A stretch of 64,000 nt of DNA from positions 2,356,001 to 2,420,000 of the forward strand of contig NZ_JABMEG010000001.1 in the NCBI RefSeq assembly GCF_013179735.1, given 5' to 3'. A program made the position numbers and the translations under genes. Below the pieces are notes generated by a model, which ran no database searches, was not told the origin of the DNA, and saw only the letters and a list, made by a program, of their open reading frames with translations. The stretch is from Permianibacter fluminis. Its GTDB lineage: Bacteria; Pseudomonadota; Gammaproteobacteria; Enterobacterales; Permianibacteraceae. This document shows positions 17,922-30,705 of this stretch, piece by piece; the first letter of the stretch is position 1, and each line of letters starts with the position of its first letter.

Positions 17922-18080
17922 GTACCGCATAAAGCGGACGCGCATAATAATGGCTTTGGGTAGCCGACGCAACGGCTAAATTTGTCAGTGTTATCCGTGA
18001 CTTGCGGTTGGCGAAGTTTCAACCAGTCTGGCTGTTCGGCGGCTGTCCTACCGCTGCTCAATGCCTGTTCAAGGACTGGC

Positions 18081-18116
18081 CAAAAAGCAAACGGGCAGCC
18101 ATTGGCTGCCCGTTTG
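18081..18116 (-). terminator. Terminator of the aminotransferase gene
   Basis: A 13-bp perfect stem (CAAACGGGCAGCC / GGCTGCCCGTTTG) with a three-base loop, followed on the minus strand by CTTTTTGG. It lies 19 bases beyond the stop of the aminotransferase gene. Confidence 0.8.
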
Positions 18117-18134
18117 GAAACCGGTAGTCGGCTC

Positions 18135-19349
18135 TCAGCGTGCCGATTCGGCCGCCGCTTTCAGCCGCTTTACCGCTTCTTCCAGCACGCCCATCGACGT
18201 TGCGTACGACAAGCGCATATGGCCTTCGGAGCCAAAGGCAGAGCCGGGCACCAAGGCCAGGTCGTGGGCGTTGATCAGGTGTTCCGCCAGCTCCAGATCG
18301 GTCTTCAGTTTCAATGCCTTGATGAGACCGGAAACGTTCGGGAACGCGTAAAACGTCCCGTCCGACGGCAAGCAGCTGACGCCGGGGATGGCGTTCAGCG
18401 CCGCGACCAGGTAATCGTGGCGCTGCTTGAAGGCCTTGACCATCGGCACCATGCAGCTCTGGTCGCCATTCAGGGCGGCGACCGAAGCGGCTTGGGAAAT
18501 GGAGCAGGGGTTCGAGGTGCTCTGGCTCTGGACGGTATCCATCGCGGTCATCAGGTTGACCGGTCCGGCGGCGTAGCCAATGCGCCAGCCAGTCATCGCG
18601 TAGGCCTTGGAGACGCCGTTGAGCACAATGGTGCGATCGTACAGTTCCGGGCAGACGTTCAGGATGTTGTGGAATTTTTCCTCGGTCCAGAGGATGTGCT
18701 CGTACATGTCGTCGGTGGCGACCATGACGTGCGGGTGGCGCAGCAGCACCTCGGCCAGTGCCCTCAGCTCGGTCGAGGAGTAGGCAATACCGGACGGGTT
18801 CGACGGGCTGTTCAGCACGACCAACCGGGTTTTGGGGGTAATGGCGCGTTCCAGCTGGGCCGCGGTGATTTTCAGGTGCTGCTCGACCGTGGTGTTCAGA
18901 ATGACCGGCACGCCTTCGGCGATGATGACGATATCCGGGTAGCTGACCCAGTAGGGGGCCGGGATGATGACTTCATCACCCGGATTCAGCAGGGCCTGGC
19001 ACAGGTTGAAGAAGCTTTGCTTGCCGCCTGACGAGACCAGCACTTGCTTGCGGTTGTAGCTCAAGCCATTGTCGCGCTTGAACTTCTCTATAATCGCGTC
19101 CTTCAGCTGCGGGGTGCCGCCGACTGGCGTGTATTTGGTGTCGCCACGCTTGATGGCGGCGATCGCGGCTTCCTTGATGTGTTCCGGGGTATCAAAGTCC
19201 GGTTCGCCAGTACCGAGGCCAACGATATTGCGGCCTTGCGCTTTCAGCTCGGCGGCGCGGGCGGCGACCGCCAGCGTCGGCGAAGGTTTGACATTTTGAA
19301 CACGATTGGAGAGGCGGATTTCGAAAGCCGACACGATTACTGACACCAC
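18135..19349 (-). CDS. Class I aspartate-type aminotransferase (AspC/AatA-like, subgroup I-gamma)
   Basis: About 404 residues. The N-terminus [17 protein letters not shown], the [11 protein letters not shown] motif, NSPSNPSG, and the PLP lysine in [16 protein letters not shown] identify the thermophilic/Rhizobium-type aspartate aminotransferases. It converts aspartate and 2-oxoglutarate to oxaloacetate and glutamate in the cytoplasm. The start is uncertain: GTG codons at 19349, 19346 and 19334 are available and none has a strong ribosome-binding site; family members usually begin 3-5 residues before RLS. It is divergent from uvrB. Confidence 0.9.
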   Translation of the reverse strand: MVSVIVSAFEIRLSNRVQNVKPSPTLAVAARAAELKAQGRNIVGLGTGEPDFDTPEHIKEAAIAAIKRGDTKYTPVGGTPQLKDAIIEKFKRDNGLSYNRKQVLVSSGGKQSFFNLCQALLNPGDEVIIPAPYWVSYPDIVIIAEGVPVILNTTVEQHLKITAAQLERAITPKTRLVVLNSPSNPSGIAYSSTELRALAEVLLRHPHVMVATDDMYEHILWTEEKFHNILNVCPELYDRTIVLNGVSKAYAMTGWRIGYAAGPVNLMTAMDTVQSQSTSNPCSISQAASVAALNGDQSCMVPMVKAFKQRHDYLVAALNAIPGVSCLPSDGTFYAFPNVSGLIKALKLKTDLELAEHLINAHDLALVPGSAFGSEGHMRLSYATSMGVLEEAVKRLKAAAESAR

Positions 19350-19412
19350 GTTGCCGAGAAAGGCTGCGATTGTACGTCATCCACTGCAGCACCAGAACAG
19401 AGCCAGCACACC

Positions 19413-21419
<2,007 letters not shown>

Positions 21420-21460
21420 TCGCCGCCGCGTCTTCGTTTTCGTCTACGTCGGCGTTCCGA

Positions 21461-21572
21461 TCCCTTCTCCCGTCGGGAGAAGGTGGCGCAAAGCGCCGGA
21501 TGAGGGGCGTCGGCAACTAACAACGCCTTGACTCAATCATCACGCTGTCATTCCGGCGAAAGCCGGAATCCA
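21461..21572. repeat. REP-like hairpins after uvrB
   Basis: Two dispersed-repeat-type elements lie in the 272-base uvrB-rfbB gap. The first is the hairpin CCTTCTCCCG/CGGGAGAAGG at 21463-21483 followed by GGCGCAAAGCGCC. The second is ATTCCGGC-GAAA-GCCGGAAT at 21550-21569. Both are of kinds found in many copies in proteobacterial genomes; the first probably also stops uvrB transcription. A relative of the first lies at 22995-23016. Confidence 0.65.
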
Positions 21573-21691
21573 CACCTATCCAAACACGACATCCCGCCGC
21601 CCACGCACACCGCCAAAACCGCCTCTTGCATTGCCTCGCGACTCCGTGTGAAGGTAGCGCCGTAAAAGTTCGGCGGAACAGGGGCGTTCGC

Positions 21692-22753
21692 ATGGGGCAG
21701 CGGATCATGGTAACCGGTGGTGCCGGCTTTATTGGTTCCGCCGTGGTGCGCCGTTTGATTGCCGAGTCGGACTGTCAGCTGGCCGTGGTTGACAAGCTGA
21801 CCTATGCCGGCAATCTGGATTCGCTGGCTGCTGTGGCCCAGTCGCCGCGCTTTCATTTTCATCAACTCGATATCGCTGATGCCGGCGCGCTGGCGCGGCT
21901 ATTTGCCGAGTTTCAGCCGGATGCGGTCATGCATCTGGCCGCCGAATCGCATGTCGATCGCTCACTTGACGGCCCGGGTGAATTCATCCAGACCAATGTG
22001 GTCGGCACCTCGGTCTTGCTCAACGCGGCGCTGGCATATTGGCGGACGTTGCCGGCCGAATCGCAGTCGGCTTTTCGCTTTCATCAGGTCTCGACGGATG
22101 AGGTGTACGGCGATCTGACCGAGCAAGAGCCGGCATTTACCGAGCAACATCGTTATCAGCCCAGCTCACCGTATTCCGCCAGCAAGGCGGCTGCCGATCA
22201 TCTGGTCCGTGCCTGGCATCGCAGTTACGGCTTGCCCGTTCTGCTGAGCAATTGCTCGAACAATTACGGACCCTGTCAATTTCCGGAAAAATTGATTCCG
22301 CACATGATTTTGTCCGCGCTGCAGGGCAAACCATTGCCCCTCTATGGCGACGGCCGGCAAATCCGCGACTGGCTGTATGTCGATGATCATGTCGAAGCGC
22401 TGCTGCGGATTCTGCAGTCAGGGCGGGTCGGCGAGACTTACAACATCGGTGGCGATGCCGAGCGACGCAATATCGAGGTGGTGACCTGCATTTGCGAGCT
22501 GCTTGCCGAGTGGCAACCGCCCGCTCAGGTTGGCGTGGCCCGCTATCAGGATCTGATCAGCCATGTGCGTGACAGGCCCGGACACGATCGCCGCTATGCA
22601 ATCGACGCCAGCAAAATCCGGGCTGAGCTCGGTTGGCAGCCGCGCGAATCATTCGCCAGCGGTATGCGGAAAACCGTGCAATGGTATCTGGCCAACACGA
22701 CTTGGTGGCAGCGCGTGCTGTCCGGTGAGTACCGATTGCAGCGGCTCGGTTAG
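21692..22753 (+). CDS. rfbB: dTDP-glucose 4,6-dehydratase
   Basis: A 353-residue extended [17 protein letters not shown] is the NAD-binding motif, then [20 protein letters not shown] and the catalytic [10 protein letters not shown], with NNYGP and [15 protein letters not shown] further on. It forms dTDP-4-keto-6-deoxyglucose. I use ATG 21692 because the upstream in-frame residues do not belong to the family. Unlike the usual rfbBDAC order, only rfbA follows, so the deoxysugar made from the keto intermediate cannot be told from this window. Confidence 0.95.
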   Translation: MGQRIMVTGGAGFIGSAVVRRLIAESDCQLAVVDKLTYAGNLDSLAAVAQSPRFHFHQLDIADAGALARLFAEFQPDAVMHLAAESHVDRSLDGPGEFIQTNVVGTSVLLNAALAYWRTLPAESQSAFRFHQVSTDEVYGDLTEQEPAFTEQHRYQPSSPYSASKAAADHLVRAWHRSYGLPVLLSNCSNNYGPCQFPEKLIPHMILSALQGKPLPLYGDGRQIRDWLYVDDHVEALLRILQSGRVGETYNIGGDAERRNIEVVTCICELLAEWQPPAQVGVARYQDLISHVRDRPGHDRRYAIDASKIRAELGWQPRESFASGMRKTVQWYLANTTWWQRVLSGEYRLQRLG

Positions 22754-23087
22754 CCGGTATTTGAACAGATGGCTCGTGAGCGTGCCGTAGCTGAACAGGC
22801 GACATCTGAGCCGGTGGCATCTGAATCGGCCGGCGCCAATGTCATGCCTTTCTCGCTGGCTCTGCTATCTTTTCCTTCGGTGCGTGCAAACCGACGAAAC
22901 CGCAAACCCGGTTGGCCATGGCAAGTCAATTGCGTGCGTGCGTGCGTGCGTGTGAATGTGTGCATGTGGCTGCCGCAGACGAATCCGACTCGATCCCCTC
23001 TCCCTCCGGGAGAGGGCAGGGTGAGGGGGCTTGATACCGCGCGGTGGCATGAACTCAATCAAACAAAAAGATCAGCGGGAGTCTTCA
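22754..23087. other. rfbB-rfbA intergenic region with repeats
   Basis: There is no convincing gene in these 334 bases. They contain a tetranucleotide run, five copies of TGCG at 22931-22950, and a REP-like hairpin CCCTCTCCC/GGGAGAGGG at 22995-23016. In-frame upstream extensions of rfbA exist but lack family residues. Confidence 0.55.
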
Positions 23088-23972
23088 GTGGAAAGAAAAT
23101 ACAAGGGAATTGTTCTGGCCGGCGGCTCCGGCACTCGCTTGCATCCGGTGACCATGGCGGTGTCCAAGCAGCTGTTGCCCATCTACGACAAACCCATGGT
23201 GTATTACCCCTTGTCCGTGCTGATGCTGGCCGGCATTCGGGACATTCTGATTATTTCCACACCGCAGGATCTGCCGCGTTACCGGGAAGTGCTCGGTGAT
23301 GGCGCCCACTTTGGTCTCAATCTGCACTATGCCGAACAGCCATCGCCGGACGGGTTGGCGCAAGCGTTTCTGATCGGCGAATCGTTTATCGGTGACGACA
23401 ACGTCTGTCTGGTGCTCGGCGACAACATCTTTTTTGGCCAGTACTTCACGCCGGCACTGCGCGAGGCGGTATCGCGACAACGCGGCGCAACCGTCTTCGG
23501 TTATCGGGTATCGGATCCGGAACGGTTTGGCGTGGTCGAGTTCGATCAGCAGGGCAAGGTGCTCAGTCTGGAAGAAAAGCCGGCACAGCCGAAATCCAAT
23601 TTCGCAGTCACCGGGCTGTATTTTTATGATGATACCGTGGTGGAAAAAGCCCGCAGCCTGAAGCCATCGGTGCGCGGTGAACTGGAAATCACTGACCTCA
23701 ACCGGCTTTATCTGGCGCGCGGTGAGTTGAACGTCAGTCTGCTCGGCCGCGGGTTTGCCTGGCTGGATACCGGCACCCATGAATCCCTGCTGGAGGCCAG
23801 CCAGTTCATTCGCACCGTCGAAGTCCGCCAGGGCATGAAGATCGCGTGTCTGGAAGAAATCGCGTTTCGCAACGGCTGGATTGATGAAGTGATGCTGGCA
23901 AGACAAGCCTCAGCGCTGGCCAAAACCGGGTACGGCCAGTATCTGCAGAGCATTCTCGACGGCGACGTCTGA
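23088..23972 (+). CDS. rfbA: Glucose-1-phosphate thymidylyltransferase
   Basis: A 294-residue nucleotidyltransferase: [16 protein letters not shown] is the dTTP-binding signature, followed by [24 protein letters not shown] and [14 protein letters not shown]. It makes dTDP-glucose from dTTP and glucose-1-phosphate. I place the start at GTG 23088, which has GGGAG seven bases upstream and gives the usual family N-terminus; an ATG at 23049 is the alternative. It pairs with rfbB upstream. Confidence 0.94.
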   Translation: MERKYKGIVLAGGSGTRLHPVTMAVSKQLLPIYDKPMVYYPLSVLMLAGIRDILIISTPQDLPRYREVLGDGAHFGLNLHYAEQPSPDGLAQAFLIGESFIGDDNVCLVLGDNIFFGQYFTPALREAVSRQRGATVFGYRVSDPERFGVVEFDQQGKVLSLEEKPAQPKSNFAVTGLYFYDDTVVEKARSLKPSVRGELEITDLNRLYLARGELNVSLLGRGFAWLDTGTHESLLEASQFIRTVEVRQGMKIACLEEIAFRNGWIDEVMLARQASALAKTGYGQYLQSILDGDV

Positions 23973-24086
23973 GATCTGCGTTGCTGGCAAGTGACTGCTC
24001 TGTTCAGCGGTAGCCGAATAAAACTTTTTTCACTCAGCGCAGGGTACGTGTCAACGGTAAATAGCTTGTCGTAATGGCTGGCTGAA

Positions 24087-24881
24087 TCAGAAAAGCACTC
24101 GTGCCAGCATCTTCGCGGCGACCGCCAGCAGCACCACGCTCAACAACATGCGAAGCAGTCCGTGTGGCAGTCGTGTCGACAGCAGCGCGCCAACAATGAC
24201 GGCCGGGATGGAACCCAGCAGCAGGTTTGCCAGCAGACCAAAATTGACGTTGCCAATCAGCAAGTGGCCAAGTCCGGCAAACACCGCGAGCGGAATGGCA
24301 TGGACCACATCGGTGGCGATCAGCCGGGGCGGCGTCAGCCGGAGCGGATACAGATACGCCAATAGCACGGCCCCAATTGCACCGGCACCAACCGAGGTCA
24401 GCGTCACCATGATGCCAAGCAGCACGCCGGCCAGCACGGTCAACAACGGCTGCCAGGTTTTGAAATCGCGTTCATGGTCGAGGCGAAAGCGTTTGCCGAG
24501 CGCATGCAAATGCTTTTGCACCAACATTCCAACGGCAGTCAGCAATACGGTGCAGGCCAGCGCCAGCGTCAGGAACTCGACGGCGCTTTGGTCGACCGGG
24601 TGCAGGCGAATGCCAATCAGGGTCAGCGCCGACGCGGGCAGGCTGCCCAGCCACAAGCGCCGGACCACCTGCCAATCGATTAAGCCGTTGCCGTGATGAA
24701 TCCGACTGGCAGCTAACTTGGTCAGCGCAGCAAACCACAGATCTGTTCCCACCGCCGTGAGTGGCGCAACACCAAAAATCAGCAGCAACAATGGCGTCAT
24801 CAGGGCGCCACCGCCGACGCCGGTCAAGCCGACCACGAGGCCGGTCAGTGCGCCGGCCGCCACCAACATCAAATCGATCAT
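24087..24881 (-). CDS. TauE/SafE-family sulfite/anion exporter
   Basis: A 264-residue membrane protein with about eight hydrophobic segments and the family's duplicated [14 protein letters not shown]-type glycine-rich half at residues 20-35; the second half has [19 protein letters not shown]. Members export or import sulfite, sulfoacetate and related organosulfur anions. The ATG overlaps the cysNC stop (ATGA), so it is the third gene of the sulfate-assimilation operon. Sulfite handling is therefore the natural guess. Confidence 0.85.
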   Translation of the reverse strand: MIDLMLVAAGALTGLVVGLTGVGGGALMTPLLLLIFGVAPLTAVGTDLWFAALTKLAASRIHHGNGLIDWQVVRRLWLGSLPASALTLIGIRLHPVDQSAVEFLTLALACTVLLTAVGMLVQKHLHALGKRFRLDHERDFKTWQPLLTVLAGVLLGIMVTLTSVGAGAIGAVLLAYLYPLRLTPPRLIATDVVHAIPLAVFAGLGHLLIGNVNFGLLANLLLGSIPAVIVGALLSTRLPHGLLRMLLSVVLLAVAAKMLARVLF

Positions 24882-26779
24882 TTCAGCAGCGCTTTCAGTA
24901 GCGATTCAACGTGGTGTTCGATGCCGTTTTCAACCGTGCGAATGTGCAGCTCCGGTGCTTCCGGGGCTTCGTAATCGCTATCGATGCCGGTAAAGTTTTT
25001 CAATTCGCCGCGACGAGCTTTGGCATACAGGCCCTTCGGGTCGCGCTTTTCGCACTCCGCCAGCGGCGTATCGACAAACACCTCGACGAACTCGCCATCC
25101 GCAAACAGGTTGCGGGCAAAGCGTCGCTCGGAGCGGTATGGCGAAATGAACGAGACCAATACAATCAGCCCGGCATCGACCATCAGTTTGGCCACTTCGG
25201 CGACGCGGCGGATGTTTTCGACCCGATCAGCTTCGGTAAAACCCAGATCGCGGTTCAATCCGTGGCGTACGTTGTCGCCATCAAGAATGTAGGTGTGCTT
25301 GCCTTCCGCATGCAGTCGCTTTTCCAGCAAGTTGGCAATGGTCGATTTGCCCGAACCCGACAGACCGGTGAACCAGACACAGCGTGGCGTTTGGTGCTTG
25401 GCGTTGGCGCGCGCCTGTTTGTTGATTTCCAATGCTTGCCAGTGAATGTTGGCCGCGCGGCGCAAGGAAAACTCGATCAAGCCGGCGCCAACCGTTTCGT
25501 GGCTCAGCTTGTCAATCAGGATGAAACCGCCGAGCGTGCGGTTTTTTGCATACGGCTCGAATACCACCGGCTGGCTGGTCGACAGATTGACCACAGCGAT
25601 TTCATTCAACGCCAGTGATTCCGCAGCCAAATGGGCGCCGGTGTTGACGTCTTCCCGGTGCTTGATCCGGGTAATGGTGGCCGTCACTTCCTTGTTGTGC
25701 AGTTTCAACAGATAAGGCCGGCCGGCGACCAGCGCATGCTCGGTCAGCCACAGCAGTTTGGCTTCAAATTGGTCTGCGACTTCCGGCGGTTGCTCTGCAG
25801 CTGTAATCACATCGCCGCGACTGATGTCGACTTCATCCGCCAGCGTCAGGGTGACGGATTCGCCATCCTGCGCGACGTCCTGATGACCCTGCCAGACGAC
25901 AATTTCCTTGACGGTCGTAGTGACGCCGGACGGCAGCACGCGAACCCGGTCGCCAGCCCGGATACTGCCTTCCGCCACGCGGCCGCAGTAACCACGAAAA
26001 TCCAGATTCGGTCGGTTGACCCATTGCACCGGAAACCGGAACGCGGCGCGGGTGTCGTGACTGCGGGTATCGACGATGTTGAGGTAAGCCAGCAGGCTCG
26101 GGCCTTGATACCAGGGCGCGCGCGTGCTGGGTGCGGTGATGTTGTCACCCTCCAATGCCGACAGCGGAATCGCCTGAATGGACTGGAATCCGAATCCGGC
26201 AGCAAACTCGCGATACTCGGTTTCGATGCGGCGAAATTCGCTTTCGTCAAAACCGATCAGATCCATTTTGTTGATGGCAACGACAATGTGCCGGATGCCC
26301 ATCATCGCGACAATGCGGCTGTGCCGACGGGTCTGGGTCAACACACCTTTGCGGGCATCAATGAGGATCACGGCCAGTTGTGCGGTCGAAGCGCCGGTGG
26401 CCATGTTGCGGGTGTACTGCTCGTGGCCGGGGGTATCGGCAACAATGAACTTGCGCTTGTCAGTGGCAAAAAAACGATACGCAACGTCGATCGTGATGCC
26501 TTGCTCGCGCTCGGCCTGCAGGCCGTCAACCAGCAAGGCGAAATCGATTTTCTCGCCCTGGGTGCCGTATTGTTTGGATTCGGTTTCCAGTGTTTTCAGC
26601 TGATCGTCGAAAATCGATTTGGATTCATGCAGCAGCCGGCCGATCAGGGTCGACTTGCCGTCATCGACGCTGCCGCAGGTAATGAAACGCAAGGTGTCTT
26701 TGTCTTGTTGACTGGCCAGAAAACTGGCGATGTCTTTTGCCTGCAGAGCCGCTGGCGGATTGTTCACGGGCTTGCTCAT
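24878..26779 (-). CDS. cysNC: Bifunctional sulfate adenylyltransferase GTPase subunit / APS kinase (CysN-CysC fusion)
   Basis: A 633-residue fusion. Residues 1-450 are CysN: P-loop [35 protein letters not shown] and NKMDLIG of the translational-GTPase fold. From about 455 the CysC kinase begins, with [20 protein letters not shown] near 465-485, [15 protein letters not shown] and [14 protein letters not shown]. CysN uses GTP hydrolysis to drive APS formation by CysD; CysC phosphorylates APS to PAPS. The gene overlaps cysD by one base upstream and the TauE-like gene downstream. Confidence 0.97.
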   Translation of the reverse strand: MSKPVNNPPAALQAKDIASFLASQQDKDTLRFITCGSVDDGKSTLIGRLLHESKSIFDDQLKTLETESKQYGTQGEKIDFALLVDGLQAEREQGITIDVAYRFFATDKRKFIVADTPGHEQYTRNMATGASTAQLAVILIDARKGVLTQTRRHSRIVAMMGIRHIVVAINKMDLIGFDESEFRRIETEYREFAAGFGFQSIQAIPLSALEGDNITAPSTRAPWYQGPSLLAYLNIVDTRSHDTRAAFRFPVQWVNRPNLDFRGYCGRVAEGSIRAGDRVRVLPSGVTTTVKEIVVWQGHQDVAQDGESVTLTLADEVDISRGDVITAAEQPPEVADQFEAKLLWLTEHALVAGRPYLLKLHNKEVTATITRIKHREDVNTGAHLAAESLALNEIAVVNLSTSQPVVFEPYAKNRTLGGFILIDKLSHETVGAGLIEFSLRRAANIHWQALEINKQARANAKHQTPRCVWFTGLSGSGKSTIANLLEKRLHAEGKHTYILDGDNVRHGLNRDLGFTEADRVENIRRVAEVAKLMVDAGLIVLVSFISPYRSERRFARNLFADGEFVEVFVDTPLAECEKRDPKGLYAKARRGELKNFTGIDSDYEAPEAPELHIRTVENGIEHHVESLLKALLK

Positions 26780-27678
26780 CAGAAATAGCCTTCCTGTTTT
26801 TTCTTTTCCATCGAGCCGGGTTGATCGGAATCGATCAACCGGCCCTGACGCTCTGACGAGCGCGCGTTCAGCGTTTCGGCCAGCACTTCTTCCAGCGTGG
26901 TGGCATCACTTTCAATGGCGCCGGTCAGCGGATAGCAGCCGAGAGTGCGGAAACGGACCTTGCGCAGCTCCGGTTGTTCGCCCGGCAGCAACGGCAGCCG
27001 CTCATCATCGACCATGATCCAGGTATTGCCACGACGAACGACCGGTCGTGGCGCGGCAAAATACAGCGGCACAATCGGCAGATTTTCCTGATAGATGTAT
27101 TGCCAGATATCGAGCTCGGTCCAGTTCGAAAGCGGAAACACCCGGATGGTTTCGTCGGCGCGGGTATGGGTGTTGTACAGATTCCACAATTCCGGCCGTT
27201 GCGCTTTCGGGTCCCAGCGGTGACCGGCGGCACGGAAGGAAAACACCCGCTCCTTGGCGCGCGATTTCTCTTCATCACGGCGGGCGCCGCCAAACACCAC
27301 GTCGTAACCGTGGGCGTCGAGCACTTGCCGCAGACCTTGCGTTTTCATGACGTCGGTGTAGTAGCTGGAGCCGTGTTCGAACGGGGTGATATTGGCGCGG
27401 ACGCCGTCGGCATTGGTGTGAACAATCAGCTCCATGCCCGATTCGGCTGCCATCCGGGCGCGATGTGTGTACATCGCCTTGAACTTGAAGGTGGTGTCGA
27501 CATGCACCAGCGGAAACGGCGGCACAGCGGGATAAAACGCCTTGCGCGCCAGATGCAGCATCACCGAAGAATCTTTGCCGATGGAATACAACATGGCCGG
27601 TTTGCGGGCACCGGCAACGGCTTCACGAATAATTTCGATGCTCTCGGCTTCGAGCACCGACAAACCTTTGCTTGTCAT
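26779..27678 (-). CDS. cysD: Sulfate adenylyltransferase subunit 2
   Basis: A 299-residue ATP pyrophosphatase-type enzyme. The PP-loop region reads [20 protein letters not shown], followed by [32 protein letters not shown] and a C-terminal [24 protein letters not shown]-type tail typical of CysD. It forms APS from ATP and sulfate together with the CysN GTPase. It is the first gene of the leftward operon; the 110-base gap to argE should hold its promoter, though I cannot point to one confidently. Confidence 0.97.
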   Translation of the reverse strand: MTSKGLSVLEAESIEIIREAVAGARKPAMLYSIGKDSSVMLHLARKAFYPAVPPFPLVHVDTTFKFKAMYTHRARMAAESGMELIVHTNADGVRANITPFEHGSSYYTDVMKTQGLRQVLDAHGYDVVFGGARRDEEKSRAKERVFSFRAAGHRWDPKAQRPELWNLYNTHTRADETIRVFPLSNWTELDIWQYIYQENLPIVPLYFAAPRPVVRRGNTWIMVDDERLPLLPGEQPELRKVRFRTLGCYPLTGAIESDATTLEEVLAETLNARSSERQGRLIDSDQPGSMEKKKQEGYF

Positions 27679-27788
27679 TGATATGTCCGTCAGCGCCAGA
27701 TGATCGCTTGGTGACCTGGCGTCGCTAGTGGTGCGGGAGCAGGTCGATGTTGGCGCTGACGGTGTGCGCGACGCTTATGCGTGCTGGA

Positions 27789-28964
27789 TTAAAGACACAG
27801 CCGCTGGACCATTTCGTTCAGCAGCACTTCACACCGGGCCAACTCGTCCCGGGTGACATACTCGTTCGGTTGATGGGCGCGGTCAATTCGGCCTGGTCCT
27901 AACACGATAACTTCCGCTCCTAAGGCGCGGAAATACGGGGCTTCGGTGCCGTAGTTGACGCAGACCGCGGCGCTGCCGGTCAATTCTTGCGCCGTGCTGA
28001 CCAGCGTTGCCGAGGCCGGTGTCGAAAACGCCGGCGTGCCGGGCCAGAGTTCTTGCAATTCCAGCGTGGCGGCACTGTGCTCCTGGGCACTGCGGATCTG
28101 CTGGTGCAGCGCGGTGTAGAGCGCAGGCAGTGCCATATCCGGCAGGGGCCGCAGATCAAAATCCAGTTCGGCATCCGGGCAGATGCGGTTGACCGCGTCA
28201 CCGCCGGCAATGCGGCCGAAATTCAGGGTCGGGTAGGGCACGGCAAAACTGTCATCGCGATGGTCTTGCTGCAGCTGCTTCCGCCAGGCCATCAGCTCAC
28301 TCATCGCGGCATGGACGCCGTCGATGGCATTGCGGCCAGCGGCCGGATCGGAGGAGTGGCCGGAATGGCCGTGGGCACAGAGTCGGTGGGCAAGATGCCC
28401 TTTGTGGGCGCGCACCGGCACCAAGTCGGTCGGTTCGCCGATGACGACGTAGTCGGCCTTCAGTAATCCGGTTTCTTGCAGCCAGCGGGCGCCGGACATG
28501 GTGCTTTCTTCGTCACAGGTGGCGACCAGCCAGAGCGGTTTCTTCAACGGATGATGGCGGTGCCGCGCCAGCACGGTCACGGCGACCGCGATAAAGCCCT
28601 TCATGTCTGTTGCGCCGAGCCCATGCAGGCGACCGCTCTGCTCGGTCAGCACAAAGGGATCCGTCGCCCAGCGCTGGCCGTCATAAGGGACGGTATCGGT
28701 GTGGCCGGAAAAGACCAAACCGCCGTCGCCCTGACCAATCCTGGCAATCAGATTGAGTTTGCGCGGCGTGCTGATGACCTCATGCACGGTCACCTCGGCG
28801 CCGGCGGCGCGCAGCCAGCCAGCCAGCAGGTCAATGACGCCGGCGTTGCTGCGATCCAGGCTGGATTCCGTCGAACTGATGCTATTTACCGCGACCAGTT
28901 CGGTCAGCATTTGTTCGATGGTGGGCAGTGGTTTGCTCGGTACTTCAGGAAAAATAGTGGTCAT
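27789..28964 (-). CDS. argE: Acetylornithine deacetylase
   Basis: A 391-residue M20-family metallohydrolase. Metal ligands are in FSGHTDTVP, GLGATDMKG and CDEESTM, and a late YGTEAPYF with GPGRIDRAHQPNEY provides the second-metal histidine and substrate contacts. It removes acetate from N-acetylornithine, giving ornithine. The gene diverges from argR across 146 bases that carry two ArgR-box-like palindromes, so it is likely repressed by arginine with the rest of the regulon. Confidence 0.95.
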   Translation of the reverse strand: MTTIFPEVPSKPLPTIEQMLTELVAVNSISSTESSLDRSNAGVIDLLAGWLRAAGAEVTVHEVISTPRKLNLIARIGQGDGGLVFSGHTDTVPYDGQRWATDPFVLTEQSGRLHGLGATDMKGFIAVAVTVLARHRHHPLKKPLWLVATCDEESTMSGARWLQETGLLKADYVVIGEPTDLVPVRAHKGHLAHRLCAHGHSGHSSDPAAGRNAIDGVHAAMSELMAWRKQLQQDHRDDSFAVPYPTLNFGRIAGGDAVNRICPDAELDFDLRPLPDMALPALYTALHQQIRSAQEHSAATLELQELWPGTPAFSTPASATLVSTAQELTGSAAVCVNYGTEAPYFRALGAEVIVLGPGRIDRAHQPNEYVTRDELARCEVLLNEMVQRLCL

Positions 28965-29032
28965 TTCAGAGCTTTACGTGACAGAGACGCGTTGAGAGGG
29001 CAGGGCGGCCCATGCATAATGCCCCGGTCATT

Positions 29033-29070
29033 TTGCATATACAATGCAAACATATGCAAGCTGTTGCATA
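29033..29070. promoter_or_regulatory. Tandem ARG-box palindromes in the argE-argR gap
   Basis: Two dyads lie about one and a half... two helical turns apart: TTGCAT-N5-ATGCAA at 29033-29049 and TATGCA-N6-TGCATA at 29053-29070. Their centres are about 20.5 bases apart, matching the paired 18-bp boxes separated by 3 bp that an ArgR hexamer occupies. The position between divergent argE and argR fits arginine-dependent repression of both and autoregulation of argR. Confidence 0.75.
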
Positions 29071-29092
29071 CTAATGCGATAGCCGTTATTCT
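29064..29092 (+). promoter_or_regulatory. Putative sigma-70 promoter of argR
   Basis: TTGCAT (29064-29069), a 17-base spacer and TATTCT (29087-29092). The -35 element lies inside the right ARG box, so ArgR binding would block polymerase. Transcription would start near 29099, which favours the argR ATG at 29111 over the one at 29093. Confidence 0.5.
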
Positions 29093-29110
29093 ATGCGCCG
29101 TGGAGACGTC

Positions 29111-29593
29111 ATGAACGTTCGAAACAGGGAACCCGTGCCGGTTGGCAAGCAAGGCCGCCAGCAGCTGATCTGTGACCTGATTGCAACACAAGAAGTGCAC
29201 AGTCAGGAGCAACTGGTTGAGCTGCTCGCCGAGCGCGGAGTGGAAACCACCCAGACCACGCTGTCGCGCGATCTGGCTGAATTGAAGGTTTACAAAGGCC
29301 CCAATGGTTACGCCCTGCCCAACACCGATCTCACGCCGGCTCCGACGACGAACGAGCTGAAGCGTGCACTGGAGACGCTGCTCGTGTCGATCGAGCAGGC
29401 CTCGAATTTGGTGGTGCTGAAAACGCGCCCCGGTCGAGCCCAGATGATCGGTTACGAACTGGATCGCAGCAGTCTCTCCCGGGTGGTGGGCACTCTCGCT
29501 GGCGATGACACCTTGTTCATCGCTACCCGCTCTGATGCGGACGCCGCCGATTTGATTGAAGAATTGCAAGAACTGGCAGGTGTGCGGCGCTGA
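29111..29593 (+). CDS. argR: Arginine repressor
   Basis: A 160-residue regulator. The winged-helix DNA-binding domain (about 10-75) has QLICDLIATQEVHSQEQLVELLAERG and TQTTLSRDLAELKVYK, the usual ArgR recognition-helix layout. The C-terminal hexamerisation/arginine-binding domain carries VVGTLAGDDTLFIATRS, whose GDDT motif contacts arginine. ATG 29111 has GGAG five to eight bases upstream. It heads the argR-argCBFGH(A) gene series and faces argE across its own operators. Confidence 0.95.
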   Translation: MNVRNREPVPVGKQGRQQLICDLIATQEVHSQEQLVELLAERGVETTQTTLSRDLAELKVYKGPNGYALPNTDLTPAPTTNELKRALETLLVSIEQASNLVVLKTRPGRAQMIGYELDRSSLSRVVGTLAGDDTLFIATRSDADAADLIEELQELAGVRR

Positions 29594-29646
29594 TCGAGAC
29601 CTTTTAAACAGGTTCGTTACAGCTCCCGCGCAATATGGGAGCGGTA

Positions 29647-30705
29647 ATGTTCAAGGTCGCAGTACTGGGCGCCAGCGGTTATGTTGGCGCCGAACTCACG
29701 CAACTTCTCGCGGCCCATCCGCAGATTGCCTCGCTGCAATTATTTCATTCCGGCAGCGAGACTGGTTCCGGTGAAAAGCAGGGCGTTGTCCCTTTTCATA
29801 CCTTTGCGCCGAAAGCGCGCGCACTGGTAGCGCAAACCGTTGCACCGTTTTCTGTCGACGCACTGGCCGCCGATTTGGATGCCGTGTTCCTGTGCACGCC
29901 TCATGAACTGAGTGCCGAGTTGGCGCCGGCCCTGCTGCAAAAAGCCAAAGTGGTCATCGATCTGTCGGCCGGCTTCCGCTTTGCCGACGCTGCCGTTTAC
30001 CCGCGGACCTACAAATTCGCCCACCCGAATCCACAGCTGCTGGCGCAGGCCGTTTATGGTCTGCCCGAGCTTGACGCCGCCGGCCTCGACAACGCGCAGG
30101 TGATTGGCTGCGCCGGATGTTATGTCACGGCGTCGACGCTGGCGCTGGCGCCATTGGTGCAAGCCGGTTTGCTGCGCAGTGATGTTGCGCCGGTCATCAG
30201 CGCCGTTTCCGGCGTCAGCGGCGCGGGCCGCAAAGCCGCGCTCAACTCAAGTTTCTGTGAGGTGTCGCTAGCACCGTACGGCGTGCACAACCACCGGCAT
30301 CAGCCCGAGATCGAAAAGAATCTCGGCGTGCCGGTGGTGTTCACGCCTCACCTCGGTAACTTCAAGCGCGGCATCCTCGCCAGCATCTACACCTTTACCA
30401 AACAGGGTGTAACTGCTGCCGATATCGAAGGTGCCTTCAACAAGGCTTACGGTGGCCAACCGCTGGTGCGCTTGCTTGGTGCGGGCGTGTATCCGGCCGT
30501 GCAACAGGTCGAGCAAACGCCGTTCTGCGATATCGGTTGGAGCTTTGACGCGGCACGTAGCCAAGTCAGCATTTTCAGTGCGCTCGACAACTTGCTGAAA
30601 GGCGCCGCCAGCCAATCGGTGCAGTGCTTCAATCTGCGCTTTGGTTTGCCGATGACGATGGGGTTGTTGCCGACCGTTTTGCCAGCGTCAGGAGTGGTCG
30701 CGTGA
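29647..30705 (+). CDS. argC: N-acetyl-gamma-glutamyl-phosphate reductase
   Basis: A 352-residue enzyme. KVAVLGASGYVGAEL is the NADP-binding start and the catalytic cysteine lies in IGCAGCYVTAS; PGVY-like and HRHQPEIEKNL segments follow. It reduces acetylglutamyl phosphate to the semialdehyde. ATG 29647 has GGGAG just upstream; a start at 29635 is less likely. The stop overlaps the argB GTG. Confidence 0.96.
   Translation: MFKVAVLGASGYVGAELTQLLAAHPQIASLQLFHSGSETGSGEKQGVVPFHTFAPKARALVAQTVAPFSVDALAADLDAVFLCTPHELSAELAPALLQKAKVVIDLSAGFRFADAAVYPRTYKFAHPNPQLLAQAVYGLPELDAAGLDNAQVIGCAGCYVTASTLALAPLVQAGLLRSDVAPVISAVSGVSGAGRKAALNSSFCEVSLAPYGVHNHRHQPEIEKNLGVPVVFTPHLGNFKRGILASIYTFTKQGVTAADIEGAFNKAYGGQPLVRLLGAGVYPAVQQVEQTPFCDIGWSFDAARSQVSIFSALDNLLKGAASQSVQCFNLRFGLPMTMGLLPTVLPASGVVA

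Noticed and set aside
17982-19031. A 349-codon plus-strand frame opposite the aminotransferase gene
   Set aside because: It is the antisense shadow of a GC-rich gene with clear class I aminotransferase motifs.
22754-23087. The TGCG repeat run as a phase-variable promoter or coding repeat for rfbA
   Set aside because: It lies more than 130 bases before the GTG and is in no real gene; five units are too few to infer switching.
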